From assembly GCF_030272615.1 (NCBI RefSeq), contig NC_081405.1:609818677-609882676 (forward strand): a stretch of DNA of 64,000 nt, written 5' to 3'. This DNA is from Cryptomeria japonica (Eukaryota > Streptophyta > Pinopsida > Cupressales > Cupressaceae). Below the pieces are notes generated by a model. It saw only the letters and a program-made list of their open reading frames with translations. It did not search any database and had not been told where the DNA came from. Below are positions 23,126 to 34,176 of this stretch, piece after piece. Each line of letters starts with the position of its first letter. The stretch's first letter is position 1. A program made the position numbers and the translations under genes.

Positions 23126-23326
23126 TCAGTCTCCAAGTGGGAGATTGTTGAAATGTGGCGACTGATCAGCAAAGTACTGTACACTCAGCACGTATCCTCG
23201 TCGGGGTCCAGTGGGATTGTTATGATGAGGTTATGGCTTCATGGGAGGACGCAGCACGTATGAGATCAGAGTACCCCCACCTCTTTGATGAACTCTAGGA
23301 GGAAGTTCATTCCTAGAGGGGGAGGA
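23126..23326 (+). pseudogene. Deleted integrase junction, chromodomain-like tail and polypurine tract of C
   Basis: Between RNase H and the 3' LTR only 200 bases remain, where a gypsy element normally has more than 1 kb of integrase. The word TGATCAG occurs at both 23123 and 23164 in this junction. The following codons (VLVGVQWDCYDEVMASWED, then RSEYPHLFDE) resemble the end of a chromodomain and pol C-terminus. The polypurine tract AGAGGGGGAGGA (23315-23326) directly precedes the LTR start. The integrase was therefore removed by an internal deletion, leaving the ends needed for replication. Confidence 0.75.
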
Positions 23327-23989
23327 TGTGAGGCCTCACCTTGACTCAGTCAGACATTCAGTGGATTTTATATTTACACTATAATGGATACTTTATTTTG
23401 ATGCATTTTGAGACTTAGAACTTACATGATTTAAGGATTTGGATAGCATTGCTATGATTTGATGATTTTACTTATATGCTTTATGTGATAGAACACTACA
23501 TGATTGTTAGATAAGATGATATTGCAATGATAGATGTCGTTATTGAATTTGCAGGACTTTACTATGAATATAGTACTATGATGTATGGTTAAGTTTATGT
23601 GAATTGGGATGAAATTGTTTATGAGAATTTTGCTTGATAAAAGATGTATTTAATCTGTGCAGATAAAAAAAAATTGTAATGGAAATGATGATGTGTATTG
23701 TATTCCTTTGAATTATATTATATGTGGATATTTGAAATTACTAATGTGTAAATTGAGATGCGCAGGGAATTTACCATGTGCCCATGGAAATTACGGAGAA
23801 CCAAACCTAGACTTATGTATGTTTGTAAGCCAGGGTTTGTCTATTTGGAGAGACAACACCTCGTTTGTGTTGTATTTTATTCCTAACAGTATATGCTGCA
23901 TGAGTGTTAAGTGTTATTTAAATTTAATGTGTAAAAACCACAAGAGACAATTTCATGTTTTATTTTGTAAAAGTGTTTTAATTGTGCCA

Positions 23990-24306
23990 TTTTTTTGTTG
24001 ATGAAAACCGACATTGTAATAAAACCCTAAAAAAGACCAACTTTGTTTGTTGCCCTAAAAACGCATGTTATAAGCGGTTGGGATGCTTAAGGCATTGTAA
24101 GGTTGATGTACTATTTTTGCTGGATAATAAGAAAGATTGGACGGCTGTGTATGGTGGACGTAACCCATTCTGGGTGAACCACGTTAAATCTCTGTGTTAT
24201 CTGTGTCCTGTTTTATTTCTTTATCTTTTGTATTTAAATCTGCATATAATTGTTAGTTCATATTTGCTTCAGATCTGCTTGAAACCCTAACAATTGGTAT
24301 CAGAGT
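23990..24306 (+). repeat. Partial 5' LTR of D and primer-binding site
   Basis: 23990-24292 is the 3' portion of a copia LTR ending AACCCTAACA. It is followed by the tRNA-Met-type primer-binding site TGGTATCAGAGT (24295-24306) and then gag. The upstream part of this LTR is missing because the gypsy C sequence abuts at 23989. Such a start, several hundred bases upstream of the primer site, is roughly where R-U5 would begin in an element transcript. Confidence 0.78.
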
Positions 24307-24352
24307 GAGGTTTTCTGTAAATTGGTAGGACTTTCAGATTTGAGTGGGAGCA

Positions 24353-25130
24353 ATGGAGGATTCCAAATTCAAGGTCAAAAAGTTTAACGGCCAGAATTAT
24401 CAGTTATGGAAAATGTAGATGGAGGATTACCTATATCAAAAGGATTTATGGCGGCCATTGGAAGGAAAGGCAAAGAAACCGACCACAATATCAGATGAAG
24501 AGTGGGACATTTTAGATAGAAAGGCATTGGGATCCATTCGATTGTGCCTTGCGGCGTCTGTAGCATTCAATATAACAGAAGCAAAAACGACTGTAGATTT
24601 GATGGAAACATTGGCTAAGCTGTATGAGAAACCCTCGGCTTCGAATAAGGTATTTCTTATGAAGCGTTTGTTTAATTTGAAAATGAGTGAGGGAGGATCT
24701 GTAGCAGAGCACTTAAATGAATTTAATACAATTACCAGTCAATTGTCTTCGGTAACAATTACCTTTGCAGAAGAGGTTAGGGCTCTCTTGATTTTATGTT
24801 CTTTGCCAGAAAGCTGGAATAGCTTGGTTATGGCTGTAGGTAACTCTGTCTCTGGTAAAAATACTTTGGTATTTGATGATATTGTTGGTGTTATCCTAAG
24901 CGAGGGAATGCGAAGGAAAAACACAGGTGAGACTCCAACATCATCGGGTAGTGTTTTGAATGTGGAGAACAGAGGAAGATCAAAAGAAAGAGGAAAAGGC
25001 CCTGGGAATGAGAAGTCATGAGGGAAGTCAAAGAAAGGACGCTCTCAATCTAGAGGAAAGAAAGATTGCTGGTACTACGGAAAGCCTGGTCATCTAAAGA
25101 AAGACTGTTGGTCTCGGAAAAACAAAGGAG
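24353..25130 (+). pseudogene. Copia gag of D
   Basis: Start ATG 24353 (MEDSKFKVKKFNGQNYQLW) is followed by TAG at 24416, where the family has Trp, then by the UBN2-type gag (YLYQKDLWRPLEGKAKK, LYEKPSASNKVFLMKRLF, LSSVTITFAEEVRALLIL). TGA at 25019 interrupts the basic tail. The zinc knuckle reads CWYYGKPGHLKKDC, with the second Cys changed to Tyr. Gag forms the particle. The frame is shared with pol downstream. Confidence 0.88.
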
Positions 25131-26490
25131 ACAAAAATGAAAATGACAGTAAGGAAGCTAATATTGCAAGTAATACTTTACAAGATGCTTTAATCTTATG
25201 TTTGGATAATGTTAATGATTCCTGGGTAATAGATTCTGGGGCTTCATTTCATGCTACACCCCATAGAAAATATTTTCTAGATTATGTTCAAGGTGATTTT
25301 GGATAGGTATATTTGGGTGATGATGAGCCCTATCAAATTATTGGAAAAGGAAAGATAAAGATCAAGTTGCAGAATGGTAATGACTAGTTTCTGCAGGAGG
25401 TAAGACATGTTCCTAATTTAAGAAGAAATTTAATTTCTGCAGGGCAACTAGGTAGTGAAGGTTGCATAGTTACCTTCTCAGATAGTATGTGGAAGGTCAC
25501 TAAAGGATCATTAGTAGTAGCTAAAGGTGCGAAGGTAGGCACATTATATCTGTGTACTGGCAACACTTACTCTACCTTAGTTGCTACAGATAAAGTTACT
25601 GCAGGGACAACAACAATAAATGTTGCAAGAACAGATTCGATAATGTGGCACCATAGGCTTGGGCACATGAGTGAGAAAGGGATAAAAATCCTTCACTCCA
25701 AAAATCTATTGCCAGGACTAAAGAAGATTGATTTAGAGTTCTGTGAGAACTGTGTTTATGGTAAACAGAAAAGAGTTAGATTTCTCAAGGTTGGGAAAGA
25801 GAAGAAAAGTGAGAAGTTAGAGCTTGTACATTCAGATGTATGGGGACCAGCTCAGGTATCATCTCTTGGTGGCTCTTGTTATTATGTTACTTTTATTGAT
25901 GACTCAACCAGAAAAACATGGGTATATTTCCTAAAACAAAAATCAGATGTTTTTGAAACTTTTAAGAAATGGAAAGCTTTGGTTGAGAATGAGACAGGAA
26001 AAAGGTTGAAGTGTCTCAGATCGGATAATGGAGGTGAGTATTGCAGCAAAGCATTTGAAGATTACTGTTCCTTAAATGGGATTCGAAAGTAGAAGACAGT
26101 TCCAGGAACTCCACAGGAAAATGGTGTCTCAGAGAGAATGAATAGGACCATCATGGAACGTACAAGGAGCATGAGATTGCATGCTGGATTGCCCTTACAT
26201 TTTTGGGCAGATGTTGTACATACTGCTGTCTATTTGATAAATAGAGGACCTTCAACCCCTTTGGATGGTGGTATTCTAGAGGAGGCATGAACTGGTAAAA
26301 AGGTAAATTATTCTTTTCTAAAAACTTTTGGTTGCGAAGCTTTTGTCCATGTTGATAAAGAAAACAGAACCAAGCTTGATGCTAAATCTCAGAAATGCAC
26401 CTTCATTGGATATGGGATAGATGAATATGGCTATCGGTTATGGGATCTTGAAAATAAGAAAATAATTAGAAGTAGAGATGTTATATTCAA
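25131..26490 (+). pseudogene. Copia protease and integrase of D
   Basis: The protease active site WVIDSGASFHATP (about 25226) is intact. The integrase zinc region has WHHRLGHMSEKG and CENCVYGKQKRV. The catalytic triad is complete: LVHSDVWGP, LRSDNGGEY and ENGVSERMN. The C-terminal part has FGCEAFVHVDKENRTKLD and FIGYGIDEYGYRLWD. Stops at 25304, 25385, 26090 (TAG) and 26288 (TGA) break it; several fit Trp or Gln codons hit by transitions. With these aside, this is the best-preserved copia integrase in the window. Confidence 0.88.
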
Positions 26491-28197
26491 TGAGAAGGTT
26501 ATGTATAAAGAACAAATGCAGGAAAAGAAGCATGAACAGGACAAACAAGAATATGTGGTGTTGGATGAGATTCCTGAAAATGAAATGCCACAGGTACCTG
26601 ATGCTCAGCAACAACAGATTGTCCCACAAACTCCTGCAAGTGTAAGACATTCTACGAGGACAAGTAGACCCCTTGAAATATTTTCTCCTTCTTTGTATTC
26701 TATTTTATTAACAAATTCTGGTGAACCAGAAGAATATGAAGAAGCAATGCAGGTGGATGCCAAACAACAGTGGCAACTAGGCATGAAAGAGGAGATGGAC
26801 TCCTTGATGAAAAATAAGACTTGGGACTTCGTCCCTTTACCTGCAAAAAAAAGAGCCTTGCCTAACAAATGGGTTTATCAGCTGAAGGAGGAGGAAGGAG
26901 GTCAAAAAAGATATAAGGCCAGACTTGTGGTAAAAGGTTTTGCATAGAAAAAGGGTATAGATTATGATGAAATATTTTCTCTAGTTGTAAAAATGATTTC
27001 AATTAGAACTGTACTTAGTCTTATGGCTGCAGATGATTTACATCTTGAACAATTCGATGTCAAAAAAGCTTTTCTCCATGGAGATTTGGAGGAGGAAATT
27101 TACATGTTGCAACCACAGGGATATGAGGTCAAAGGTAAGGAGAACTTGGTGTGTAGGTTGAAGAAAAATCTATATGGCCTAAAGCAAGCACCCCGACAAT
27201 GGTATTTAAAATTTGATAGTTTCATGGCTGAACACGGTTATCATAGATGTCATTCTGATCATTGTGTATATTTTAAGAGATTTGATAATGGCAGTTATAT
27301 TATCCTGTTGCTTTATGTTGATGACATGCTTGTTGCTGGTTCTAACATGCAACATATAAATGATCTTAAACAGAAATTAGCCAGGTCATTTGCTATGAAG
27401 GATTTGGGTGCAGCTAAGAAAATTCTCGGTATGAGGATTACACAAGACAGGAAAAATAGAACCTTGAATTTGTCCCAAAGTGAGTATATAAAGAAGGTGT
27501 TGAAAAGATTTAACATGCAGGATGCAAAAGCAGTTAGTACACCTTTGGCTAGTCATTTCAAATTGACTAAGGAGATGTGTCCAAAGGCACAGGAAGAGGT
27601 TAATAAAATGTCTAACATCCCGTATTCATCAGCTGTTGGCAGTCTGATGTATGCAATGGTATGCACAAGGCCAGATATTGCACATGCAGTGGGAGTTGTG
27701 AGCAGGTTTATGAGTAATCCGGGTATGGAACATTGGAATGCTGTGAAATGGATTCTTCGGTATTTGAAAGGAACTACTACGAAGGCATTATGTTTCAAAG
27801 GATCTAATGTTGCTCTAAGTGGATTTGTTGACTCTGATCTGGCGGGTGATATTGATTCACGGAGGAGTACTATAGGGTATGTTTTTACTATAGGGGGAAC
27901 TGCAGTCAGTTGGATTTCTAGGCTACAAAAGGTTGTTGCACTTTCAACCACTGAAGCTGAGTATGTTGCTGCTACAAAAGCCAGCAAAGAGATGATTTGG
28001 TTGCAATGTTTTCTAAAGGAATTGGGTCAAACACAAGAGGATAGCCCATTGTATATTGATAGCCAAAGTGCCATTCATCTTGCAAAGAACTCTACTTTTC
28101 ATTCAAGGACAAAGCACATTCAGCTCGGGTACCACTTCATCCGGACTATTTTGGAGGAGGGTCAGTTACGGCTTGAGAAGATTCACACAAGTGACTA
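26491..28197 (+). pseudogene. Copia reverse transcriptase - RNase H of D
   Basis: RT begins in WDFVPLPAKKRALPNKWVY, has TAG at 26945 (Gln or similar expected before KKGIDYDE), then an uninterrupted 400-codon run. It contains [34 protein letters not shown], the full catalytic box YVDDMLVAG near 27315, LSQSEYIKKVLKRFNM and, in RNase H, GFVDSDLAGDIDSRRS, LSTTEAEYVAATKASKE and YIDSQSAIHLAKN. The chain ends in LEKIHTSDY, where the family would continue into its last 20 or so residues. From there the sequence is gypsy C LTR. The frame reads on to TAG 28208 within that LTR. Confidence 0.9.
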
Positions 28198-29860
28198 TTT
28201 TGGTTTTTAGAAACTTGTGAGAACTTAGTGAAAGAGCTTCTTAAGCAAGATTTTTGAGAATTGGAGGGTAATCACCCACTCTCCATTTTTGGAGACAAGA
28301 GAAATTTTGAAAAGAAAATAATAGTTTGGAATAGAAAAATTGACTAAGGGTAGAAGGAAGAAGATTCGTGGATTGGGCAGCTCTTCCTCAAATTTCAAAA
28401 CTACCATTGGGCAGATTAAGGTTGGTTTGATCATTCTTTAAAATGGTTATTTTCTTGCATGTGTTTGAGTGTATGATTTGGTGAAAGAAATCTGTGTTTT
28501 TTTTGTATGTCTTGTTTAGAATTTCATTTGAAAATCTTGCAATATGCTTTGTCATGTTTTGGGAGTTTTCTCAAGACCTCTTACTCTTGGGACAGAAGAG
28601 GATCTTGTGGGTGGTAGCAGTGACAACCCTCGAGTGAGAGACTCTCGTTTGAGAGCGATCACAAGGGATCTTTGTGTGACCCTTGCTGCATGGCCTGTTT
28701 GTGCAATGGGGGTCATAAGGAGGGATATAAGGCTAGAATGCCTTTGGGGGGCATAAGCAATAACAGGTTGAGATTCTTGATATATTTATTGTGCCATGAG
28801 GTGGCTACTTGTTTATTTCAAACTTGCAGTTCTCCTCAGGGTATTGGTCCGCTACCACCCTTGAAAAAAAGTCACCACCAAAGTGTGGTGCTGTGAAGCC
28901 AAGTTGGGAGTGTGTCTAAAAATCTGTATGTATTTTTGCTTTATATGTGTTTGCCTGTTTGTTACCTGTCTAGGAAATTGGTTCTCTGAGCTCGGGGGTG
29001 ATTACCAGTTAGCCTAGGCTGGGAGGTGAGCACTCCGTGGTCATTTTGTGATTTATTATGCAGGAAATCAGGAGAAGACAATAGGAAAAGTGGAAAGATA
29101 CAGAAGATTATTGTTGAAGATACTTAAATCCATTTGTAGTTATTTGTTAAAATTAGATAGTAGAAAAATTCCCTCATTCGTGGAATGAGAGGCAAGTTGT
29201 AATTTTGGAAAAAGGACATGAGATTTAGTATTGTAGTTAAATAAGGAAACATCTTGTGATTATGCAGAATATTGAAAAGCTAGATATGCTTCTATTTTCT
29301 ACTTTGAAAAGAAAAGGATTGCTTTGATTTGCATGCAAAAGTTCTTTTTTTGAAATATGAAAGAAAATCAGCTTTTTAATTAATTCTACCTTCATTCTAC
29401 TTACAAGAAAATATGGGTAGTAGTTATTGTTAATATTTTAATGAATATATGCTTGTTGTTTTAAAGGTGAATATTGAGTTTATTTCTCTATTATAAGATC
29501 TAAGTTTCTTTTTGGATCCTAGAAAATAATAGTAACAAGAATGAAATTTCACAATTAAGTTTAAGAATAAAATCAAAGCATTCATCTCTTCTTATTTCTT
29601 AATTTGAATTTATTAAACTTTAGATTATTTCTTTTAGTTGCTATGAAGTTATTGAATCCTATGGTTAATTAATTGAAAGATTTAAACCTGTTACTTTGCT
29701 GTTATCTTAATAAATTTATTCATCTTAGGCACTAGCATATCAAAAATGTTTGCCTTGATAAGACTCAGAAAAGAAAATAAATCAGAATGTTAAATACATG
29801 GAAATTTCTTCTAAATCCCTATATTCATAAAACAAATGAAAAAAGAGCCTAAGTTTATTT

Positions 29861-29895
<35 letters not shown>

Positions 29896-29984
29896 TTAGC
29901 ATTATGAAGTTTCTTTATTATTTTGTGTCTTTTATAAAAAAAAATTTGCATATTAAATTAGCTCTGAGCATTATATATATATAC

Positions 29985-30022
<38 letters not shown>

Positions 30023-30071
30023 TATATATATAAAAAAAAGGGGTTGCGGGCTGCACGGGTATCGGTCGCAT

Positions 30072-30248
30072 CCCACTGTGTGAACACACAGTGGGTAGCG
30101 CCGAAACGCCGCCACTGTGTGAGCACACAGTGGGAGGCGCCGAACGCCACCACTGTGTGGCCACACAGTGGCACGGCGCCCAGCGCCACCACTGTGTGGG
30201 TACACAGTGGGCGGTGCCCAGCGCTCCACTGTGTCTCCACACAGTGGG
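30072..30248. repeat. Five-unit palindrome array in the 3' LTR of C
   Basis: This is the counterpart of 18735-18911, with cores at 30073, 30112, 30150, 30189 and 30226 (spacing 39, 38, 39, 37). All five cores pair better here than in the 5' LTR. Unit 3 is a perfect 22-base palindrome made of CCACTGTGTGG and CCACACAGTGG. Unit 4 begins CCACTG rather than CCATTG, and unit 5 ends CAGTGG rather than CAGTGT. The intact version is therefore probably ancestral. As in the other LTR, it lies after a TA microsatellite and before a C-rich stretch (CCGCCTCCCCGCTCGACCC). Confidence 0.92.
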
Positions 30249-30525
30249 CGGCGCTTGGTCCGCCTCCCCGCTCGACCCATCGTGCATTTTGAACGCCACC
30301 GACCCTGCATAAAATCCAAAGCGACCATGGTCATTCGGCCCTGTGAGTTATGGTATCAAAAAAAATATTAAACCCTAGCCCGAGTAGGGCTAGGGTAAGT
30401 AAGTAAAATAAAATGTTAAATTTAAATTAGATTAGATGCCTTTTTATATATATAAAAAAGAAATCCCTAATTAGGGTTGGAAAAATATTGACTATTATAT
30501 TGGAAAGTTATTATTTTTTTAAGGA

Positions 30526-30562
<37 letters not shown>

Positions 30563-31225
30563 TAGTTGTATTTTTGGAGTAAATATTTAATAGAGAATTA
30601 AATATTTAATTACTTTCGTATGATTACTAATAGGAAGTTAAAGAAAGAGAAATAGATAAATTTAGGAAAAAGCCTAATCTTGTAATTTTAAATGTATTTA
30701 ATCTGTTAAATGCTTAATATTTCCCTAGTTAATTTAATTAGAGCATTAAAATTTAAAAAAAATGGATGTTTAGACTATATAGTCATATTTGAGATTGAAT
30801 TAATCTTCATTTCCTAATTTCTTTATCGTGATTGATTTAATAAAATTTAATGACTAGGTATCTCGTGGAGATAAAATTAGACCAGTTAGATTTCCGCAAA
30901 TAAAATTAAACAATAATCAATGCTTGGTTCGTTTCATAATTAGCTCGAATATAGATTTGGCAAATGCATTAACGCTTGTCGTGTGAGCGAACTTGATAAT
31001 TAATTAGTATTTAAAAAAAAAAAAATCGTTCCGTTTTTGCCCTAAATTTTGGGCATGACAAAGATTATACATTACTCGCATTTGGTAGTGGCAACTAATA
31101 TAAAATTGGATAGATATCGTGGCAGGCTTGCTAATAAACAATTATGGACTCTCTCTATGGAAGAGCACAAGACAATTATAGATGCTTTGCAAAAGAGAGA
31201 GGATGCAGATGGTATAACAGAATGA

Positions 31226-32063
31226 ATATCAAGTAAGTTATAATTTAAACCCTTAATCCACCTCCCTTTTAAAAGTCATGATGCATATTATATATAGCAT
31301 TTTATATCATGCATCATAACTATAAAATGTAATCTAGTAAAATTTTGTTTCAGGTCTACCACAAGTAGAAGGCATCAATGAAAACAAAGTTATTTGTGCA
31401 TACTTTATGTTTCATTTTGAATAATTACAAGTTAAATTTTTGTACCCTTAAGGCAAATCCATTTGTATTTTAAATTCAATGCATCCTGATTATAAAAATT
31501 AATCATATGTATTTATTTTTTCTAGGTCTCTTAGAGTAGACTTGGCCTCAATGACTACTATTGTTTGTGCATACTTTATGTTGTATTTCAAGTCCACATA
31601 ATATATAAAGTATGCACAAAATATATATGATCTAATGTGCACAAAATATAATTTCACATAATTTCAAGTCCACATAATATCTAATGGGCACAATACACAT
31701 AAAGTATGCACATAATATATATGATCTAATCCTATTATGCAACTATCCATATATATAAAGTATGTGTGCACGTGTAAACAAATATGTAAAACCCATAAAA
31801 TAGTACATATCAGAGACAAATAAACAGTAAAATTTCAAGTCCACATAATCCATATAATATCTAATCCATATATATATCTAGATGGTAACATGATGTTCAC
31901 TCCACATAATATTTAATGTGAATAAAATATATAAAGTATGCACAAAATATATGTGATCTAATCCTATTATGCAGCTATCCATATATATAAAGTATGTGCA
32001 CGTGTAAACAAATGTGTAAATTCCATAAAAAAGTACATATCAAAGCCAAATAAACAATAAAAT
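31226..32063. repeat. Intergenic region of T with a direct duplication
   Basis: This AT-rich stretch lies between the two convergent genes of T. A block of about 130 bases at 31700-31830 (containing GATCTAATCCTATTATGCA and GTGCACGTGTAAACAAAT) is repeated at 31938-32063 with small differences, a period of about 238. The second copy runs up to the stop codon of the minus-strand gene. No further gene is seen. Confidence 0.7.
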
Positions 32064-32586
32064 CTAAGTGCTATCATCAATAACATCCCATGGTCTCTTG
32101 TCCCTGGGACGTGGTCCAGATCCACCTGTCTCATGCTCTACAAGAAAAAAATAATGTTAAAATATTACTTGAAATTAACTATTACAAGAATCATTTATCA
32201 AATATAGTAGAATTTGTAAATTAAGTTACAAACTTACCATATGCTCATCAGATCCTCTAGCAGTATCTCTCTTGTCCCCGAGACGTGGTCCAGATCCACT
32301 TGTCTCATGCTATATAATCAAAAAATAATATTAAAATATTACTTGAAATTAACTATTAAAAGAATCATTTATCAAATATAGTAGAATTCATAAATTAAGT
32401 TACAAAATTACCATATGCTCATCAGATCCTCTAGCAATATCTCTCTTGTCCCCAGGATGTGGTCTAGATCCACTCGTCTCATGCTGTACAATAAAAAAAT
32501 AATATTAAAATATTACTTGAAATTAATAATTAAAAGAATAATTTATCAAATATAGTAGAATTCATAAATTAAGTTACAAACTTACC
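32064..32586 (-). repeat. Tandemly repeated exon-intron units in T gene 2
   Basis: Three units of about 173-177 bases each contain a 72-nt exon (starting CATGAGAC, containing GGACAAGAGA and, in the first two, ending GAGCATATG) plus a roughly 100-nt AT-rich intron. The introns are nearly identical and keep their splice ends. The upstream exon (32669-32586) ends with the same GAGCATATG, so the array likely grew by unequal exchange between adjacent copies. Confidence 0.82.
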
Positions 32587-34176
32587 ATATGCTCATTAGA
32601 TCCTCTAGTAGTATCTCCTCTAGCAGTATCTTGTGTAGTATCAACACCAAATGTAGTGCTAGCTAAGTCCTATACAAGGTCAAATTCAAAGTGTCCAATT
32701 AAATCTTAAATTAAGAGTCAAAATAAGATCAAATTAAGTATTACATATTAATACCTCAAAGGATGTCTATGTGCGTTCAAATTGGCTCTGATCAAAATTA
32801 TGAGGATAACCTATCCTAATGGTAGTTTCCACCTGCATACATGCATTTAATGAAATCATATTTAGTGAACATATATATGTGTACTAAATAATTTCAAGTT
32901 AAGTTACAATGTTGTAAGAGTTCATATTTAATTTAAGAATTATAAGATACATACCATAGATGGTGTCACAGTAGTCAGACCCTCTTCTCGATGTGATGTA
33001 GAGGGTCCCTCATGACCTAAATCCTGGAGAAAGAAGCATTCAATGTATCAACATGAAAATTTATATAGTATACGATAATAAAATATTAACTTAAAAAGAT
33101 AGTACAATGTCTAGATAGAAATTTATACTATACCCCATAAGGTGTGCCGAGTTGTGTTCCAGTAGATGCAATATTGACTCTAATATTAGGTGTAGTCCTT
33201 ATCTACATAAACAAAATTTATTTAATGAAGTATTAGATTGTATAAGAAAAAGAGATGCACTTAGTTTATACCTATATTTAATGAAGTATTAAAAGATTGA
33301 CATGTACATGTATATATATCTATACTTGGTCAAGATGAACATCCGAGCAAAGAAAATCCATATAAGATGTCATCATACTATCATCTACTGCATCATGCTC
33401 AGCTAAAACTGAAGTAGATCCTGTAGCAGCAGCAGGACCTACACACGTCTCATGACAACTTGAACACATATGTGGCATCCATTGAGGAGCAGATACCATG
33501 TGAGCAGCTTGCTCACTCAGGTTACCTGTGAGGGAAGTCAAAGCATCTAATGTCGAAATGAATGATGTATTTTGGACATCTGCAGGAATCGATGGAGCAA
33601 CAAGTGGAACTATGGGTGGATCTGGTAGGGGATTATTACTTTGTGCCCCTAATCTATGCTGTGGCATTCCACGACCAACACCCTGGAATGACTTAATGTC
33701 AAAATAATTTGGTTTTTGGTTCATTACAAACTCACAGTATAATTTCTTCAAAAAATAAAAAGGGACCTCATAATTACAATGTGGTGGATAATCAAAAACC
33801 ATCCACCATCTATCCCAAAAGTATCTAGCCATTTTTGGATGCACACATCACCTAATTGAAATTCTTTTTTGGTTAGGTTGCATTGGTTCTCTTGTTTTTG
33901 GGTTAGTAAAATATGGACATAAATGAGCTTTGGTTATTTTCAAATCAGTGATTTGCCTATAAGTTAAACCACCGGAATAAAAATCACGCAACTCTTGTCA
34001 TCGTCTATGAAATTGATCTAATAGAGAATCAATAGATCTAATTGACTCGACAACAGTTTGCATTGATTTTGCAAACTCTACAAGATGGGGTAGCGTGGTG
34101 GAGGTGGAGGAGAAGGAGGAGGGGGTTGTGGTGGGGGATTTTCACCTAATAGTTCATCTATGTCAAAGACATCCAT
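32064..34176 (-). pseudogene. T gene 2: unrecognised eight-exon gene, convergent to the transposase-like gene
   Basis: The predicted exons are 34176-33326, 33202-33134, 33023-32955, 32832-32755, 32669-32586, 32483-32412, 32309-32238 and 32135-32064. Introns have GT...AG ends and the small exons are multiples of three (69, 69, 78, 84, 72, 72, 72 nt). The first exon starts MDVFDIDELLGENPPPQ, runs through a proline-rich stretch, and contains KMARYFWDRWWMVFDYP and FYFLKKLYCEFVMNQKP. It has a frameshift near 34085 and stops near 34005 and 33850. Exon 4 has a TAG where Gln would fit. Exons 6-8 are tandem copies (HETSGSRPHPGDKRD-like). I do not recognise the family. Its place inside T suggests an accessory transposition protein, by inference only. 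Confidence 0.6.

Larger units (their letters stand above)
23990..28197 (+). mobile_element. Copia fragment D (Tork/Tnt1-like), both ends missing
   Basis: This 4.2-kb fragment holds the last 303 bp of a copia 5' LTR, its primer-binding site, and gag-pol in one frame up to the end of RNase H. The start of the 5' LTR, the pol terminus, polypurine tract and 3' LTR are absent. It has no target duplication and replaces 409 bp of the host LTR, so it did not arrive by normal integration. The RT-RNase H block (LLLYVDDMLVAGSNM, YSSAVGSLMYAMVCTRPDI, HWNAVKWILRYLKGTT) is typical of the Tork/Tnt1 group. Seven in-frame stops, without any frameshift, interrupt 24353-28197. Confidence 0.9.
15930..31060 (+). 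mobile_element. Gypsy C with very long (3.8 kb) LTRs, integrase deleted
   Basis: The LTRs start TGTGAGGCCTCACC and end GGGCATGACA. The internal region has a primer-binding site, gag with a CCHC knuckle, protease, RT and RNase H in one frame, then a small chromodomain-like tail and a polypurine tract. Flanks are AACAT (15925-15929) and AAGAT (31061-31065), a target duplication with one later change. Removing C rejoins the frame of T gene 1, which confirms the boundaries. The integrase core is missing, so this copy could move only with help in trans. Its 3' LTR carries the copia fragment D. Confidence 0.9.
23327..31060 (+). repeat. 3' LTR of gypsy C, split by copia fragment D
   Basis: It starts TGTGAGGCC after the polypurine tract and ends GGGCATGACA. 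23327-23989 matches the start of the 5' LTR, and 28198-31060 matches the rest. About 409 bp of the 5' LTR (16593-17001) have no counterpart, because D occupies that place. It retains three short segments lost from the 5' LTR (28381-28414, 28516-28608, 28624-28637). Sequence agreement between the two LTRs is otherwise very high by eye, including the AT microsatellites and palindrome array. Confidence 0.9.
13065..31225 (+). pseudogene. T gene 1: transposase-like protein, interrupted by gypsy C
   Basis: The coding parts are 13065-15582, 15704-15929 and 31066-31225. The intron at 15583-15703 has GT...AG ends (AAG|GTAAAA, GCACAG|GAC). Start ATG 13065 precedes a very basic N-terminus (KKKKRTMTV). 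A helix-turn-helix-like stretch, DISGYLNLHRRTLSRAAKRR, lies near 13815. A Cys-rich block (CCCKNYVQF, CIYGLCNLC) lies at 14211-14440. Three acidic motifs follow: VVDFVENYT (14718), WSDNCTRQFKN (14985) and GHGKGEHDGAGAYIKR (15093), a plausible DDD/E catalytic set. The C-terminus resumes after C with HYSHLVVATNIKLDRYRG and ends at TGA 31223. Damage includes stops near 13170, 13404, 13970, 14670 and 15405, and shifts near 13590 and in an A run near 14110. Total length would be about 960 residues. The name of the transposase family is unknown to me. Confidence 0.72.
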
